Shown: positions 11,801 to 39,377, counted from the first letter of the stretch. The stretch is DNA of 64,000 bases from Baylisascaris procyonis (GCA_037389465.1 JAZARR010000032.1:2294001-2358000); one strand, 5' to 3'. Numbers and translations: made by a program. Notes: a model not told the origin generated them from the sequence alone.

Positions 11801-14800
11801 TTCACCTACTGGAACTTAGCTTATCGTGTAAGCCACCTGCATGTACGCTCAAAATCGAAAAAAAATCTAAAAATTAGGTTCCTCATCCGCTGTTACGTTT
11901 TCAACTTACATTTTAAAAATCGTTTTTTTTTCTTTTTGGCACCTCGTAAGTTGTTAAGAAATCTAACTCACAGATTTATTTTTCCATAATAATTTCCGGT
12001 TAAAAATCTACTTCCCGAGAGCTCCCATTTTATAGTTGAATGATTCAAATTTCTATTGTATAAATGCTTCGGAAAGAATTTACTAGGAAGAAAGTATTGC
12101 TTTGCTTGGCCTAATGCTTATGAAATAAGTCGAATAATATTTCGTTTTAGCTCATGAGCCAAAACTTTTGCAACAACCGTATTTTGAATTTTCCAAGTCT
12201 ACGTTTGCAAAGTGAATATCTTTTTTTTTTCAACGAATTTTCTTATTTTCTTCGCTTCTTTTTTGTAGCATACGCTGAAGCTTCAACTCTCTAATTATCC
12301 TACTCTCTAAGATTCTTGAAAAATAACATCGCCGAAAGAAATAGTTAACATAATGAAAGGCGTGTAGGCCAACACAATAGTTTGTTTCATCATTGGAGAG
12401 TTTCATGTGATGTTTGAAGATAACATCGCACCTTATTTATTGATGCACCTTAGTTGCGCATAGTCCAAATCACTATAGAGTTATCGATTCATATAGATTC
12501 ATTGTGTCTAATCAATTCACTCGATGAACTAATAAATATTTAGGTTTTACTCGATGTAGGACCATCAATAACAATAACATCATTAACGAATGTTATTGCA
12601 TTCGCAATGGGTATACCATTATCACTAACCGATATTCGTCTCTTATCGATTGCATGTTCTACTGCTTTAGCGTTCTCATATTTCTATATGTTAACGCTTT
12701 ATTTGGCGATTATGTGTTTGGGTGCCGAACGTGAAATGAAAATGCAATACAACAAAAGATCACCTCTATTCACTAAGGTAATCATAATACAATTATATTC
12801 ACGTGTGATTTTAAATTTTTGCTTGTAAATTTTTTCATTCGCTTTTAAATTCATAACACTATAAAGTGGAATATTTCAGCATAACGATTATTGCAATCGA
12901 TAAATCAATAATAACTTTATAAAGTTACATGCGTATATATGAATCGGTAGAATAATGTGGAGATGGTCATGGTTAGTGCGCATTATCATTGGAGGCCCAA
13001 TGAATTTTGTAGATTTTCTCTTAAATATTTATTTCGCTTTTATCAGCATCGAGAATTTTTCTGACAGTTTTTTTTTTTCAAATTAGATTGGGTAAAAGTA
13101 AAGAAAGGGAAGATAGAAATGAAGGATAGTAAGCGCTTTCATTGAGTCACATGAATTTAAAAAAAAACGTTTCGCATTTGTCATTTATTAGTTTCCATCT
13201 ATAGTTTTTTTTTCGTAACCATCTCAATATTTACATGGTACTTAGCAATTTGTTTTTGAAACCTCATCGCTGTGAACGTTCACAAAACTAAAGAAAAAAT
13301 GTTCCTAAGAGTAGATCGTTAGGTTCGAAATTGCCAGTTTCATTCAGTAGATTTATTTTTTTAAACTCCAGCTTATCGTCAACAAAACTCGTTTCTGCTT
13401 CATCGGCTGAGGAAATTCAACAACGATTTGTATCTCTTAATGAATCGTCTGATTTCCTCATTTTCTCTACCTTTCTATGAATTACAATGGCTAGCCCCTT
13501 GTTCATTCCTTTGAGCTTTTTAGCTTTCCTCCTTTGTCCTTCCCTCTTGCTCTTCTTTTTCATCGAGGTCAGCCTTCTCAAAAAACTATCGCCTTTTCCT
13601 ATGATTATTTCAGGTGTTGAATTAAAATTTATTCATTACGATGTTATGGAATTCTGATAGCTCTACTTTGTAAGAAAATTCTCCATAAGACAAAAAGAAA
13701 AATTCGATAGTTGGGTATCGGTTTGAGTGGTGAACTCAATTTATAATCATTCGTTTCAGAAAGATTCATTTCTCAGCAAATATTGTGAATGGTTATCGAA
13801 TCCTTTTACACCAATATTTCTGTTGGTATATCTTTGTGCTTATTGGTATATAAGTATTAAAGGAACGTTAAATGCTAAACCGGCTATTTCAATGAATAAA
13901 TTATTCTTGAAGGATTCTCCAATATTTGAGATGAATATTCTCATATGCTTCACTTTCTAATTTCTTTCAGCATCGAATTTTTCAAAGGTTGATTTTCTCT
14001 ATGAGAATATAAGTAGATGAAGCGAAAAGATTTTTGAAAAAAAGAAATGAATTACATATTGGCTTCTTTTATTTTCAAGTTAAGACCTTTAAACTTTCAT
14101 CGACTCTTTCTTCTATGCGATTTCGTTCATACTTAGAACATGAAAAATCACAATATGATTTGAAGAATCTAACTATGCTGCTTGGTATACTATCAACTTA
14201 AGACCATGTTGGGCCTATAGTAATGCGATAATTCTCGAAAGATTAGCGAAAGCAATAGAGATCATTATGCTACATCAGATGCTAAGTTGCAATTAGCAAT
14301 TTACTACATAACGCTGACGGTTGCGCCATTCTACGGGAAATTTCGAGTTTCTATCGAATGTTTTGAGTCCATTACCGGCCGATAATTTAGCCTACATTCG
14401 ATTGCTATCTAAATTTTGCTTCAACCGAATGCATTAGATGCGTAAATTTTGAATTTTGCTTATAAGTGAATCCATTCGATTTCAGCCGAATTTTGCTTAT
14501 AAGTGAACACTTTCAATTGAACGAAATTTCATGCTATTACTATTATTATCTCACAGTGAGAGCATTACAATTTCGTGTTGATTTCAATTATTGTTCCATT
14601 CGTTTTGTGCTAATGAAATTTCGGTGATATGGAAATGAGCTAATGCATTGAAAGAGATGGAAGAGCGAAAAAGTAATAAGTGCAGAGGGAATGTAATAAT
14701 ATCATCTTCAAATATGAATATTACTTTATAAGATCAAATTTTCTGCATTAAAAAGATGAGCAATTATTCCTTTTTATTGCCAAAATGATCATTGAGTTTT

Positions 14801-17800
14801 GAGTTCGAAAATATAAGTAACGAATACGATGAATCATTAAAAGATAAAACATTTGAGATCATCTAAATAAATAGAAGAAAATTTTGAATGGCTAATCCTC
14901 TCTATGTGTGACCAATAATGCCAAACTTTATAACTTATGCATGAAGAATGAGGGGAAATGTGTGCCAAACATATTGTGATATTGAACAAATCTCTATGAT
15001 TAGTCAATCATCTATGTACAACAGTAGCTCTGTTTTTTTTTTTTTATACATATACAACGCCACAACCGTCTGCTTTATCTGGCAAATCCTGCATTGCAAT
15101 TATATATCCCATATTGCACAATCGGCTATATTCGTTCCGCGTATCGTTTCTTAGATGATGGTTTCAGTCTTAATTTTGTTGATTTGTAGGTGAGTTCGAA
15201 TCGACTCAATATGCAACTCTTACCAAATGGTTGTCGCAACCTATATAGTATGCAAACAATTTTCTAGCTGGAACAACTATTTTGATTCGAAGTGCATTTT
15301 AAAATTCGATTTATTTGTGCTCGAATTATTTAATTTCTCGCACAGATTTTATTCTTTTCAGATGAGCATAATTGATGAAAAATATATTCAACCGAGCTAT
15401 ACGCCTGTTATGGTATTCGTCAATAAACCGGGTAATTTAAGCGATACATGGCGAGTGACGAGATTAAAAGAGATGGTAGCCGATTTTGAAGCAATACCCG
15501 AATGCATTGGTGCCGAATTCACTAATTTTTGGATTCGCGATTATGAAAAATTTATTAGTTTTGAAAAAGAAGACTATGATTATGATTCGTCGACGATCAC
15601 TTTCACTTCGCATGATATTCATGAATTCATCGGTTGGCCGGAATATGAACATTGGGAAGGATTTATGCGATTCGATAATCAAACTAATGAGTATGTTTCA
15701 ATATCTTTGAAATATCCTCAAATTTTAAGTAGTAAGAGAAAATTTTTAGATTTTTAGCGAGAAAAGAAGCGCATTAGAACTCTCATGTATAAGTTACAAT
15801 TATAGAACATATGTGATCATATGAGGATCCCTTTACGACCGGAAATCTCATATATTTAATCCTTTTTTTTTTGCAAGTAAATTCTTCTCATTATCATATT
15901 TCATTTCAGATTAGCAACTTTCTACCTAACAGTTACCTATCAAGGTGAGGATTTATCCAAAGAATCGCGCCGATTAGAGATGCTTAAACAGTGGAGAAAA
16001 ATTGCGGATAACTATACGGTAATTCTTAAGGCTTAACTTTCCTGATTTTACTCTTATAATTTTCTCTTATATCGATATCGTAAATATTGTCGAGAGAAGA
16101 TAATTGAGAGTAGTCATATACAAATACACCATATTTAAAAATATAAAATTTTTTTTTCACTGCTTTCAATAACTTGCAACTCGGCCAATCTGGTTAACGT
16201 GTTTCTAAGCGTTCTACTTTTAGTTTCACAGCCATATTTCTCATACTTAAACAGTTTAGATGAGAGTAATAAGCTGAGTGATAGAATACTACTTTATTCT
16301 AAACGATTTTACTGTTTTGATTCTTCCGCTCATATTTTTTCTTGGATGCACGTAAGAATAAATCGACAATTCCGGCCTATATGAAGTTTCCTCAAAGTCG
16401 ATTTCGTTCTCAGTTATCAACAAAAAGGTCTGCAAATAGTCGGAGCCGCTCAAAGTTAAACTTTGAAGCTGTCATCGAGTAATACTGAGTAGAAACCTAA
16501 TTGGTGTATTTAGGAGTTTTCGGTAACGGTTTTCGTCGATGATGCCCTTGATCTAGACCTACTCGAAACACTCGTTCCAAGTACTTTGAAAACATCGATG
16601 ATCACATTGGCGTGTATGGCTCTCGTATGCGCAATCTTTGTGAGCAACTTCTTCACTGTAATCATTGCTGTCGGTTCAATTATGTCGATTTGCCTTGGTT
16701 AGAACCGTTTCGTTTCTCTCTTCTTTCGTATGTTGAAGTGCCATTAGAACTTCAACTATATTCTAACCTTCAAATAAATATAAAAAATTTAGTAGGAAAT
16801 GGGTGCATTGCTATCGGCAACGTAATAGTATTGCCTGCTATTTTTTTTTTCTGTCCTTTTTCGAACTATCCTTTTTCGAAATTCCCAGCAATCGAGGAGC
16901 ATCCACTGTTAAAACATTGCAGAGATGAGAACAATCCCTATTCGTTATAGTCGTCTGTTGATATTGGCTTCATATTGATAAGAAATTTTTTTGCGGCTTC
17001 ATCGAATTTTTAACAAAACGAGGCAAAAGATAGCAGAACTTATTCTGTTAGCCGTTTCACATGTTTCTTTTACTTTCTTTTTTGCCTCAGATTAACAAAA
17101 ATTTTAATTTTTCCTCAAATCGATAACGCTAATTTTGGTTTAACTGTCCAAAAAAAAATGCTATTTTCAGGTGTTTTTGGAATGTTAACACTTTGGGGTA
17201 TAAATGTTGATCCATTCTCAATCGCTGCGATAACAGTAGCAATTGGTTTGTCGGTGGATTTCCCCACACATATAACATATCATTACTATCGAACGGGTTA
17301 TGATAAACGTATAACGTCAGCTAGGGCACGCATGCTTCATTCATTTAACGCTATTGGATTTCCACTACTTCAATGTAGTGGATCGACGTTATTATTTATT
17401 CTATGCTTATTATTCATTCCTTGCTATATAAGTGAGGTAAGTGTTAATTTTCTTTTTTTTTTGTTTTTTTTAATTCACAAATTCATAAATATTTCTCTGA
17501 ATTTGTTTTCTTTTTGGAAAACCCATTCAATCTTATCTTATTATCTCACCTATATAGTCAAATTCTGCTGTTTTGTTCATTAGTAAGATCAGTTTCATCG
17601 TTTTAATTTATCAGTCGATGTTTTTATATGAATATGTTTCATCGAAATGAAATGTCCCAAATTTGATTTCTACTTGAAACCTATTGGCCTCAATGAGTCT
17701 TTCTCTGCTTTCTTTGAACGAAAAACTTTTCTTCGTCGAACAAATTTGTTGGCATTTTTAAGATTTATAAATTCACGCGTAATACTTTAAAGAGAATACG

Positions 17801-18717
17801 ACAAGAGAAATTGAAACGATGGATTTTCTTTCTCACTTCGACAAATTTGATTTTTGATTTTCACGTATATTATAAAGGCGATGAAACAATTCAATGAAGC
17901 CGACTTTTTATGTAGATCTGCGAGTAAAAATCCCCATTTTTTCGGCGCAGCCAGCTGGTTGTAGCCTTGTAAATTCAAATTTTATACCCACTCAAATGGC
18001 AACGAAGCATCAATAATAAGATTAGAAAGATTAAGTTACGTCTTGTAAGTCTTGTAAGTCGAACTGCATAACATTGAGGAAACGCCGCTGCTGTAGGTCT
18101 ACGAGTGGATGACCTGAAATTCTCAAACAAGCATATAATGCAAAAGCATTGAAATGTCATTATTTCGATTTGCAAATTTCTTAAAAAGTATAAAAAGAAC
18201 CGCTTGATAGGTGCATTCTACTGGCCAAATGATTCAAGAGGTGTTCTATCTCTCAAATGATTCCTTCATCTTGTTTCGTTTCAATCGATGAGCCCATTCT
18301 TTAAGGTTTTTGTTTGCATACAAAAATGATGCGAAATTATTTTTGTACAACTGACCAAATGTATGGAAAATCGAATAGCCAAGCTGATCATTCTTTCGGA
18401 AGCGCATTTTTAAACACATTAAATCATCATTTCCGAGCATTTATTTAACCGGTCGGTTTGATCGGTAAGACTACACGAAGTGAATATCTTTGACTTTCTA
18501 AACTCGTTTCATCGCTGATTATGGCTGACAATGATTTAAAGAGAATTCTTTATAGGTTTTTGTAAAAACGATTGTTTTGGTTACATTGCTTGGTATTATT
18601 CACGCCCTCGTCATTGTTCCGGCGTTACTCTGCACCTGCACGAACATATATGACCTTCTATGGCCTTGTAAATGTAAGCAGGTGAGTGGCACCTTTTCTC
18701 TTACTATAGCACTATGA
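5894..18717 (+). CDS. ptr: patched-related (PTR) family membrane protein, gene A of a tandem pair
   Basis: Predicted 12-TM RND/sterol-sensing-domain protein of the patched-related family, probably at the plasma membrane; substrate unknown. Exons: 5894-5980, 7670-7993, 9308-9600, 9998-10166, 10823-10967, 11614-11717, 12544-12777, 13760-13930, 15362-15690, 15910-16018, 16514-16697, 17171-17436, 18556-18681. They sum to 847 codons, normal for the family. Visible landmarks are TM1 after a HPVIVIC segment; the first ectodomain with GYLPTNAR and AKDGG; TM2-6 with the RND motif GVDDSYLM (about 340-347); a second ectodomain with FWIRDYE; and a second motif GLSVDF (about 742-747). The exon 8 donor has lost GT (see separate entry), so the gene may be damaged or need a cryptic site. 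The 3' end is uncertain: reading through the GTGAGT after 18,681 gives a stop at 18,717 (858 aa); splicing to 20,891-21,091 is an alternative. Confidence 0.88.
13760..13930 (+). other. PTR gene A exon 8 with a missing splice donor (GAG|ATGAAT)
   Basis: The exon is 171 nt, exactly as long as its gene B counterpart (32,054-32,224), starts after TCGTTTCAG and encodes TM7. In gene B it ends GAG|GTTGGC; here the same GAG is followed by ATGAAT, as if the donor's first G had become A. No GT exists between the exon end and the in-frame stop at 13,958-13,960. Retaining the intron would truncate the protein to about 518 aa. A cryptic in-phase GTATAT at 13,826 would keep the frame but delete most of TM7. 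Skipping the exon is also in frame, and would remove TM7. Confidence 0.8.
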
Positions 18718-20818
18718 AAAGTAAACTCGTCAGTGAATGCTCAATGCTACTTTCAATGTTCGTGGTGCTATCCTTTCGACCATCCTTGAGGAACCGATCA
18801 TTGATGCTCTGTCGAAATAGTAGTACATTGTTGAAACGCATGGAAGGAGGGGTTTCCTAGAAAATGCCTGGATGTGCCTGAATCAGGATCATTTTTGCTC
18901 TGTAATGTCTCCATCATTCAGAAAAAACATCGGAGCAAATAAAAAATGCAATCGAATAGTTTAATACGATATAGTCATGCTTTAATCCTTGAAAGCTTAA
19001 CACGATCATTCAAATTTTTACGTATGATTTCGAATAAATGGTGCAAGAAAATTTAGTGTTTATTATTAGAGGTGGGTTGAGATAACCAAATGCAAACACA
19101 ATTCGAATAGAGTGATATGCTGAAAATAACTAGTCATATCTTGTAAGTGAGAGAAGAAAAATTAGAAGCTTCAACATCGATTATACTCGCATTCGCCAAC
19201 CTTTATGAAACGAACATATTAGCGACGATAAGAACATATCATTTCATTTTCATAGTTTCCATCCTTGAAGCCGTGGAAGCTATGGAAATGAAATGTGAAA
19301 ACAATGGAAAATTCTCGAAAATATGATAGAATCTCTATTCGTAATTTACAATAAACTTATTAGACTTGCGAATGCGTTAATAGCCTTTAAAACTATCAAA
19401 GCTATTAAAGCTATCAATCATCAAAGTATTTGACTTGCAAAGCCACATTTTTTTCGACTACAGATTTGCTCAATTAACCAATTTCGTAGGAGGAAGTATT
19501 GCTTACTCTTCTCAGCGTATATTTTGCTAAGCGGTAGATTAGCCAAGCAGATTAAAACCTTCAGGCTTATAATAATTACTCCAAACTACCTAAAAAGCTC
19601 AGTTTAAAAGTTAGAGTTTTGCGGCGGCAAAAACTAAGATATATCCTTGATTGTAGTATGAGAACGCTCGAGCAATACACAGCTTTCGTTTGCGTTTACT
19701 GATTGATATCACTACTTATATTCCGATATGTCATTCGTTTAGTTTTTTTGTTAGCACTAGCCTTAGTAAATATATTCATTATTCAGATATCTGAACGAAT
19801 AGTGACAATTATGTGTGGCGATGAAAAATCTCGGTAATACGCGCCGGAAGTTGACGCTATTCTATTATGGATAAATGCTCACTTCGTTTGTGAGACATTC
19901 CATTCAATTGCGCTTTAATTATTTCTTGCTGTTGCAATATATATGCAAGAGAAATATTATTGTAATTTCAAAAAAGCGTTTTGCAATTACATTTTTTGTA
20001 GATTGTTTTTTTTTTGTTTGTTTTTTGAATTTTCATCTATTGAAATGTAATAATTTTATTTATCGTTACATTTTTTTTTTGCGCAATTGTAACGAAAAAT
20101 TCTACTTTTTTGAAAAAGTAGAAAAAAAAAAATAAACGTTGATAATTTTCATTCCGATAGTTGTAATATTTACGTGAAACTTTCATAAAAAGTTTCCGGC
20201 TAGACGGGTAAGAATGTTGAATTATTTAGTAGAAAGTAGAAAAAAAAATTATTTATGATGTCTTTCGTAATTGCTTCCGTTCTATCATAGTTGACGAATA
20301 AAAAGATCGACAAAATTGGCGCATTAAATAATGAGAACCTATAAAAACGCAGCAAAATTCCACTTTCAATTCATTTTTTTTTTTCAAGCCACAGAAAATT
20401 GTTTTTGAATTTACGCCATATGAGACAGCATTTAACATTCATACGATCAGATACGGACGAAAAGAGAGAGATTGGCGATAGCATTATTCAAATCCACTTG
20501 ATCAATTCAAATTCTATATGTTAGGAAGAACCTCTCCGCTAGTGACTTATAAAAATATGCAAATTTATTTGATGATCTAGCGATAAATCAGCCACCGCTA
20601 ACGAAATATCCCGAAATGTGTAAATCGGCTGGAAATTGAAGGAGGAGGAAAAAGGAAGAAATGAGAGATGAGGGATGGGATAATTAAGAGCAATCCGATT
20701 GGTTGATTTCCAATTCTATAATCGAAAAAAACACTGGCAGTTGGTCTATTAAGTTATATTTTTGATGACTTAATTGTATAAACGATTGATGTGTTGCATC
20801 TCCTTCCTGACGTTTTAG
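18718..20818. other. non-coding stretch downstream of PTR gene A
   Basis: Nothing coding is recognised. The stretch is AT-rich with scattered poly-A/T runs and a near-perfect hairpin at 19,240-19,295. If gene A splices to the candidate terminal exon further on, this is its last intron. Confidence 0.5.
19240..19295 (+). repeat. 21-bp inverted repeat (hairpin) with a 14-nt loop
   Basis: The arm at 19,240-19,260 pairs with 19,275-19,295. The two non-Watson-Crick positions are T opposite G, so RNA from the plus strand would form an unbroken 21-bp stem with two G-U pairs. No pairing extends beyond the stem. Confidence 0.6.
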
Positions 20819-20890
20819 GGAGAAGTCTGCACGATGAAATTGTGCAACATGTTGCGATATATTTGTGTTGCCAATTCTACTTTTCCTCAG

Positions 20891-21091
20891 GGTGTTTGCA
20901 ATGCTATCGTGCCTTTCCTCTTTGTGTGCCGATATTGCTCATATTTGTTCGACTGTATATATGGTGATATTTTTGAACATGTAATTTATTTAATAGTAAT
21001 AAAGCAGGTAGATGAAATAGAAAGCCAAGACGCTCTCATTATGGCTGAAAACATTGAGTTGATAATAGCAGACGATCTAAGTGAGCAGTAA
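20891..21091 (+). CDS. candidate terminal exon of PTR gene A
   Basis: An open frame follows the strong acceptor ACTTTTCCTCAG (ending 20,890) and runs to TAA at 21,089-21,091. It is in phase with the consensus donor CAG|GTGAGT after 18,681. It would add a Cys-rich hydrophobic stretch and an acidic tail (ending DDLSEQ), giving about 913 aa in total. Two other in-phase acceptors exist, ending at 20,818 and 21,007. Against it, gene B ends within exon 13 and has no counterpart. This could also be a chance open frame. Confidence 0.3.
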   Translation, partial: GVCNAIVPFLFVCRYCSYLFDCIYGDIFEHVIYLIVIKQVDEIESQDALIMAENIELIIADDLSEQ

Positions 21092-22671
21092 ATGTTGTTG
21101 AAGCACATTGGAAGAACTCTTAAGGAAAAGTCTGTTTACCCGATGAAACTGCTTAAAGATGAAAGAGCTTATAGAGTCTGTTTAATGCATCAGATGTGGG
21201 TTAAGCAAGCAAGAAATTTGTTGAGCATATATTATATTAGTTGCATTATAATCAAAAGCCTATTATAGTTATGGAAACATATCATCCTACTCTATTCTAG
21301 GTCACCTGTTTCAAAATTTTAATCAAGTGAATCGTTAATAGCTATCCGGAAGGTGCAATAACTGATGTAATATTCGGACAGCGAATGCGACTATAAGGGG
21401 TTTAGTCCTCCCATTTTTTTTTCAAAAAATATCTCGACGAAAGCACCTCTTTTTTCAAAGAAATAACTCATTCACCTTTGCGATATACGTGTGAAGATAT
21501 AGTCGCCGATATTGGATAGTGCTTCGGAACAACCTGAACTCATCTAGACGAAAATGCGGCTTCTTAAAATCCAATTATTATGGGATTAAATTATTTTCAC
21601 ATATTTATAATTGTTGATTGCGAATCTGCAATAAATCTCCAAGATATCTGAGGGAATTTCGTAGTTTGCTCTCAAATTTTGCACAGTTCCCTTCGTTTTA
21701 TCTTCCTCTAAATTATTACAGTAACGTTGCATTCTGACATGCTATTTGACATTTGTCGTATTATTGTAGCGCTACCTTATTCTAATAGATGAATGAAAGA
21801 AGTACTCTCGTCGAGAGATTTTTCCAATCTTCTCTAAATGTATTCTCTTTTTCGCAATGTTTTCCATTTTGCCTATAAAATTTGACGATAAAATATTTCA
21901 AATTTTAATCGATCTATCATAGATATAATGAACTATGAGAATGATGCTAAAAAATTCAACTTCTTGAGAAAAAAAAAAACATTTTATTTACATATCATCA
22001 ATGACACATGTACTATGCTTGTCACAAAAAAAAAGATTAAAAAATAAAAATAAACGAAATATGACATACGTTCGTTCTATGAACGTTGACAATGATTTTC
22101 CGATGAAAATAATCTAAAAGAAATATGAGGAGACATCAATAATGACCATAAAAATGTGTATGATTTATGTGTTGTTTGTAGCGGTTCCAGTAGTCAAATA
22201 TTTTCAAAGCTAATGATTTCTTCATTAAATTTGAAAACATCAAATGCCAAGCACATAAAATTTGAGACAAATTGATTCTCAAAAACCAAAGAAAATTTCA
22301 TTGACAATGCACAGTAAATATGCAATTTATCTTAAGAATACGATCGCTTTGTTGTCGAATATTCGTTTTTAATTTTACTTTTTTTTCAATCTTGATGAGT
22401 TTTCATTTCTTTTCATGAAAAATTGCATGATCATTCACTGATGAGAGCAAGGATTGCGATAGCTCAGAGGTCATAGGATCAGCAGTTGGTTATTATGTGA
22501 AGGAAAATCGTATCGATTGAACTCAAAAATGAACCTTCAAGATGCTTGAATGTTGAAGGTTAGAAACCAAATCTGGTACATTTCTCTTCAAGGGTTTCTC
22601 CTCACTCTAATTCAATGAATTTGGAAGAAAATTGGACTTAATTAATTTTGCTCATAAGTAAATTACAGCAC

Positions 22672-22767
<96 letters not shown>

Positions 22768-23268
22768 TATATATATATATGTCATCAAGAAGCTCATTTC
22801 CAAAATTTCGATGAAATGATCACAGAGAAAAAAAAGCTTTTAGAAAATTAAAAATTTCGAATGAAATATTTTCGTCGAATGCAATACTCTCATGCTAAAA
22901 TTTAAACAAATTCCAACAATTCAAGAACGAGTAAAAAATATTTCCAAAGAAATTATTCTTCATTTTAAAAAAAATTTCTCATAAGTATTCAGCAAACTCC
23001 AAGATTTTCTAATAATACTAATTTAACTTTCCCCAATTTGCGCCCGAAAATATCAGCAATACGCTTCACCATATTGCTGATAAAAATTGGTCATTGGTCA
23101 GTTGAGTTACAACTTATAAAGAGAGTATAAACTTGTTATCCTCTCAAACGATGAGGAATCAATCGCTGATGAAAGTCATTGAATATATGCGTTGTGTCGC
23201 ATAATGTGAGGGCGCTAATTATATTGTGGATGTGATATATAATCATCGAACTCGTTTGCAAAGTTCAG
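21092..23268. other. intergenic region between the two PTR genes
   Basis: No recognisable gene. It contains poly-A and poly-T runs and the (TA)n array at 22,670-22,782. An acceptor-like TTCAG ends at 23,268, 48 bases before the first ATG of PTR gene B. The promoter of gene B presumably lies here, but no specific element is visible. Confidence 0.5.
22670..22782. repeat. (TA)n microsatellite
   Basis: About 110 bases of nearly pure TA with a few C interruptions (TACATATA, TCTATA), upstream of PTR gene B. Its Tyr-Ile repeat frames are artefacts. Confidence 0.95.
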
Positions 23269-23316
23269 TTGTGCTTTTCGTTCACGTTGAGTACCGCCCC
23301 GTTGAGGGAAAACACA

Positions 23317-37228
<13,912 letters not shown>

Positions 37229-37256
37229 TGAATTCCGGAAATTCCTTTAATAATTA

Positions 37257-37262
37257 AATAAA
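37257..37262 (+). terminator. AATAAA polyadenylation signal of PTR gene B
   Basis: AATAAA lies 29 bases after the stop codon of PTR gene B, followed by AT-rich sequence. This would give a very short 3' UTR, common in nematodes. Confidence 0.5.
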
Positions 37263-39377
37263 ATTTAAGCAATAGGAAAATTCTTCCAAAAGAATTGTGA
37301 TTAAAAAATCTATGTTGATAAACGTTTGCATATTTGATGCATATTTATCGAAGTGACTGCTGAGGGCAATTCGTAGAGCAGTCCCTAGGGCAATTCACAA
37401 AGAAATCTTATTCATAAATATAGTTTCTTATCTTTTTATAGTGATCAACACGTCGCATTTAATTTCATTTAAATATTCCACTGAAATTTCCTCTGAATCC
37501 TTTGGTTATTCAACAGCTTGATCAGTGTCGCTAAATTTTTCATTTCCTTATCGTCATTCGGCCGGTAAAGCCCCCCTCTCCCCCCTATATTCTTCTCTCC
37601 CTTTGTTACCGTTAAAAATTGATAAAAAGAATTATAAGCAAATAAGAGAAACTACTCTTACTCGTTCAATTATTTCTTGATAGTTGTAAAACCCAAAACA
37701 TATGCCTACGATTTGATTCGTTTTTTTTTATGCCCATGGATATACGCAAAATTTCGCTTGCCAATTTGAAGTTCTCACTTCACTTGGGAGGGAAATTTCG
37801 CAAAAGAAACCTCTGATCCTCGAATTGATAGAAAGGACGCAAAGAGGAAAGGTTGTCTTCCTTTGACACCAACTTACCTTCACTTACCCATTATTAAAAT
37901 CGGTGACTAAGATTGAAAAAATTGGTGCCCATAATCTGCATCGCCGATAGCGTCATATTAATTTTTTTTTTTTTTTGCCAGGGCGTATTTACACTCCTTT
38001 TTTTTCCTTCAGACAATCGAATTGTCGACGAAGCAACACGAAACAATTAAACACATATACGATGTGAATGGCGCTATATCGTTGAAGGACATTCAATCTG
38101 TCGTTTAAACTTATTGATGCATTCACATTTCTATATGAGGTTAGTTCACAACTGAAGAGGGAATATTTGGGTTTTTGAAAATTTCCTCACTTGGAAAAGC
38201 AATTATTTAAAAAAAGATATCAAAAAATATTTAAGCATTTTAGCGTTAGCTCAATTAAACGATCCTGATTCTATTCGAATATTCGAAGGAAACAGCATAC
38301 CCCATCTGTACTCTATACATAAATTTCCATAAATTTTTACTCTTTTACGCTTTATTAAGGAGCAGATTCGTTTGTTCGTATTTTTACTAATTAAAAATGG
38401 GCAACTCGCTTATTGGCTTTCTTTCCTGTGCATGGCTTTATCCGCAGCCGATGAGATTACCTAGTCTTTCCTGGCTGAAAACGGTACACCTGCTTTAATT
38501 GAGGTCTGTTTACCTGTATGTGGCAATTGATTGCCACCTGCTAATTATGCTCTAGGTATTCTGTAGCATTCCGTGAATTGCTATGACTACTGTGGATACC
38601 GTATAAACTCCATCCGTATTCAAAAAATAAAAAATAAAAATCATTCCCTGAAATGATGGACTATTCATATATCCCTTTCTTCCCTCTCCTCCATCACGTT
38701 GGAACTTCCCCTAGATCAAATCTTTCGATAGCTTAAGCGCTGTTCATCGTTTCAGTGCAATACTAGAATTTTGGGCAGAAATTTTCCCTTTTTTTTCCTC
38801 CGCCTTCCACCTCAATCAACTCTCAGTATTGCATTCATTGAAATCTTAGAAAATCGACCATCTTAGCTCGAGAGCATTGTTTGAAATTTTACAATACAAT
38901 CATTGCTCATATCTCTTGATTTATAGTGAATAGCATAAAATAAATGGAATAGAATTTTACCGCATAACATTTGTCTTTTTATTACAACTAAAAGTTCCGT
39001 TTCTATTAAATTATCACACATATAATTCTATCTCTTATAATCGGAATATAAGACGGGTTTTAAAAGTGTCGTTATATTTCTACTGTATACTATAGTTTGT
39101 TATTAGTATTGCCTCCACATCGCACTATCTTCATTATTGCTTTCATAATAAAGTTATGAGTATCATAACGTATAGTTAAACATCAATATAAAATACATGT
39201 ACAACAAAAAATGTTTTCAAAAGTTTTTTATAACTTGTAAGTTTTCCTAGTTTACTTCATGTAAAATCTTATTCAATGACGATAAAATCAATATAAAATA
39301 TGCTTCAACTTTTTTTCTAAAATTTTCATCTCTGATTGAATTATCAGAAAATAATTTAATGACATTTACATATACTC
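37263..39377. other. intergenic region between convergent PTR gene B and ARB2A-like gene
   Basis: No coding sequence recognised. Both flanking genes end toward it. On the minus strand, ATTAAA lies at 39,360-39,355, just past the ARB2A-like stop, and AATAAA at 38,983-38,978; either could serve as its polyadenylation signal. Confidence 0.5.

Noticed and set aside
15464..15682. Minus-strand open frame opposite PTR gene A exon 9
   Set aside because: Antisense shadow of a conserved exon.
16612..16950. 112-codon plus-strand open frame
   Set aside because: It is a shadow of PTR gene A exon 11 in another frame that continues into the intron.
22450..22530. tRNA-like A-box (TAGCTCAGAGGTCATAGG)
   Set aside because: No convincing B-box or cloverleaf follows.
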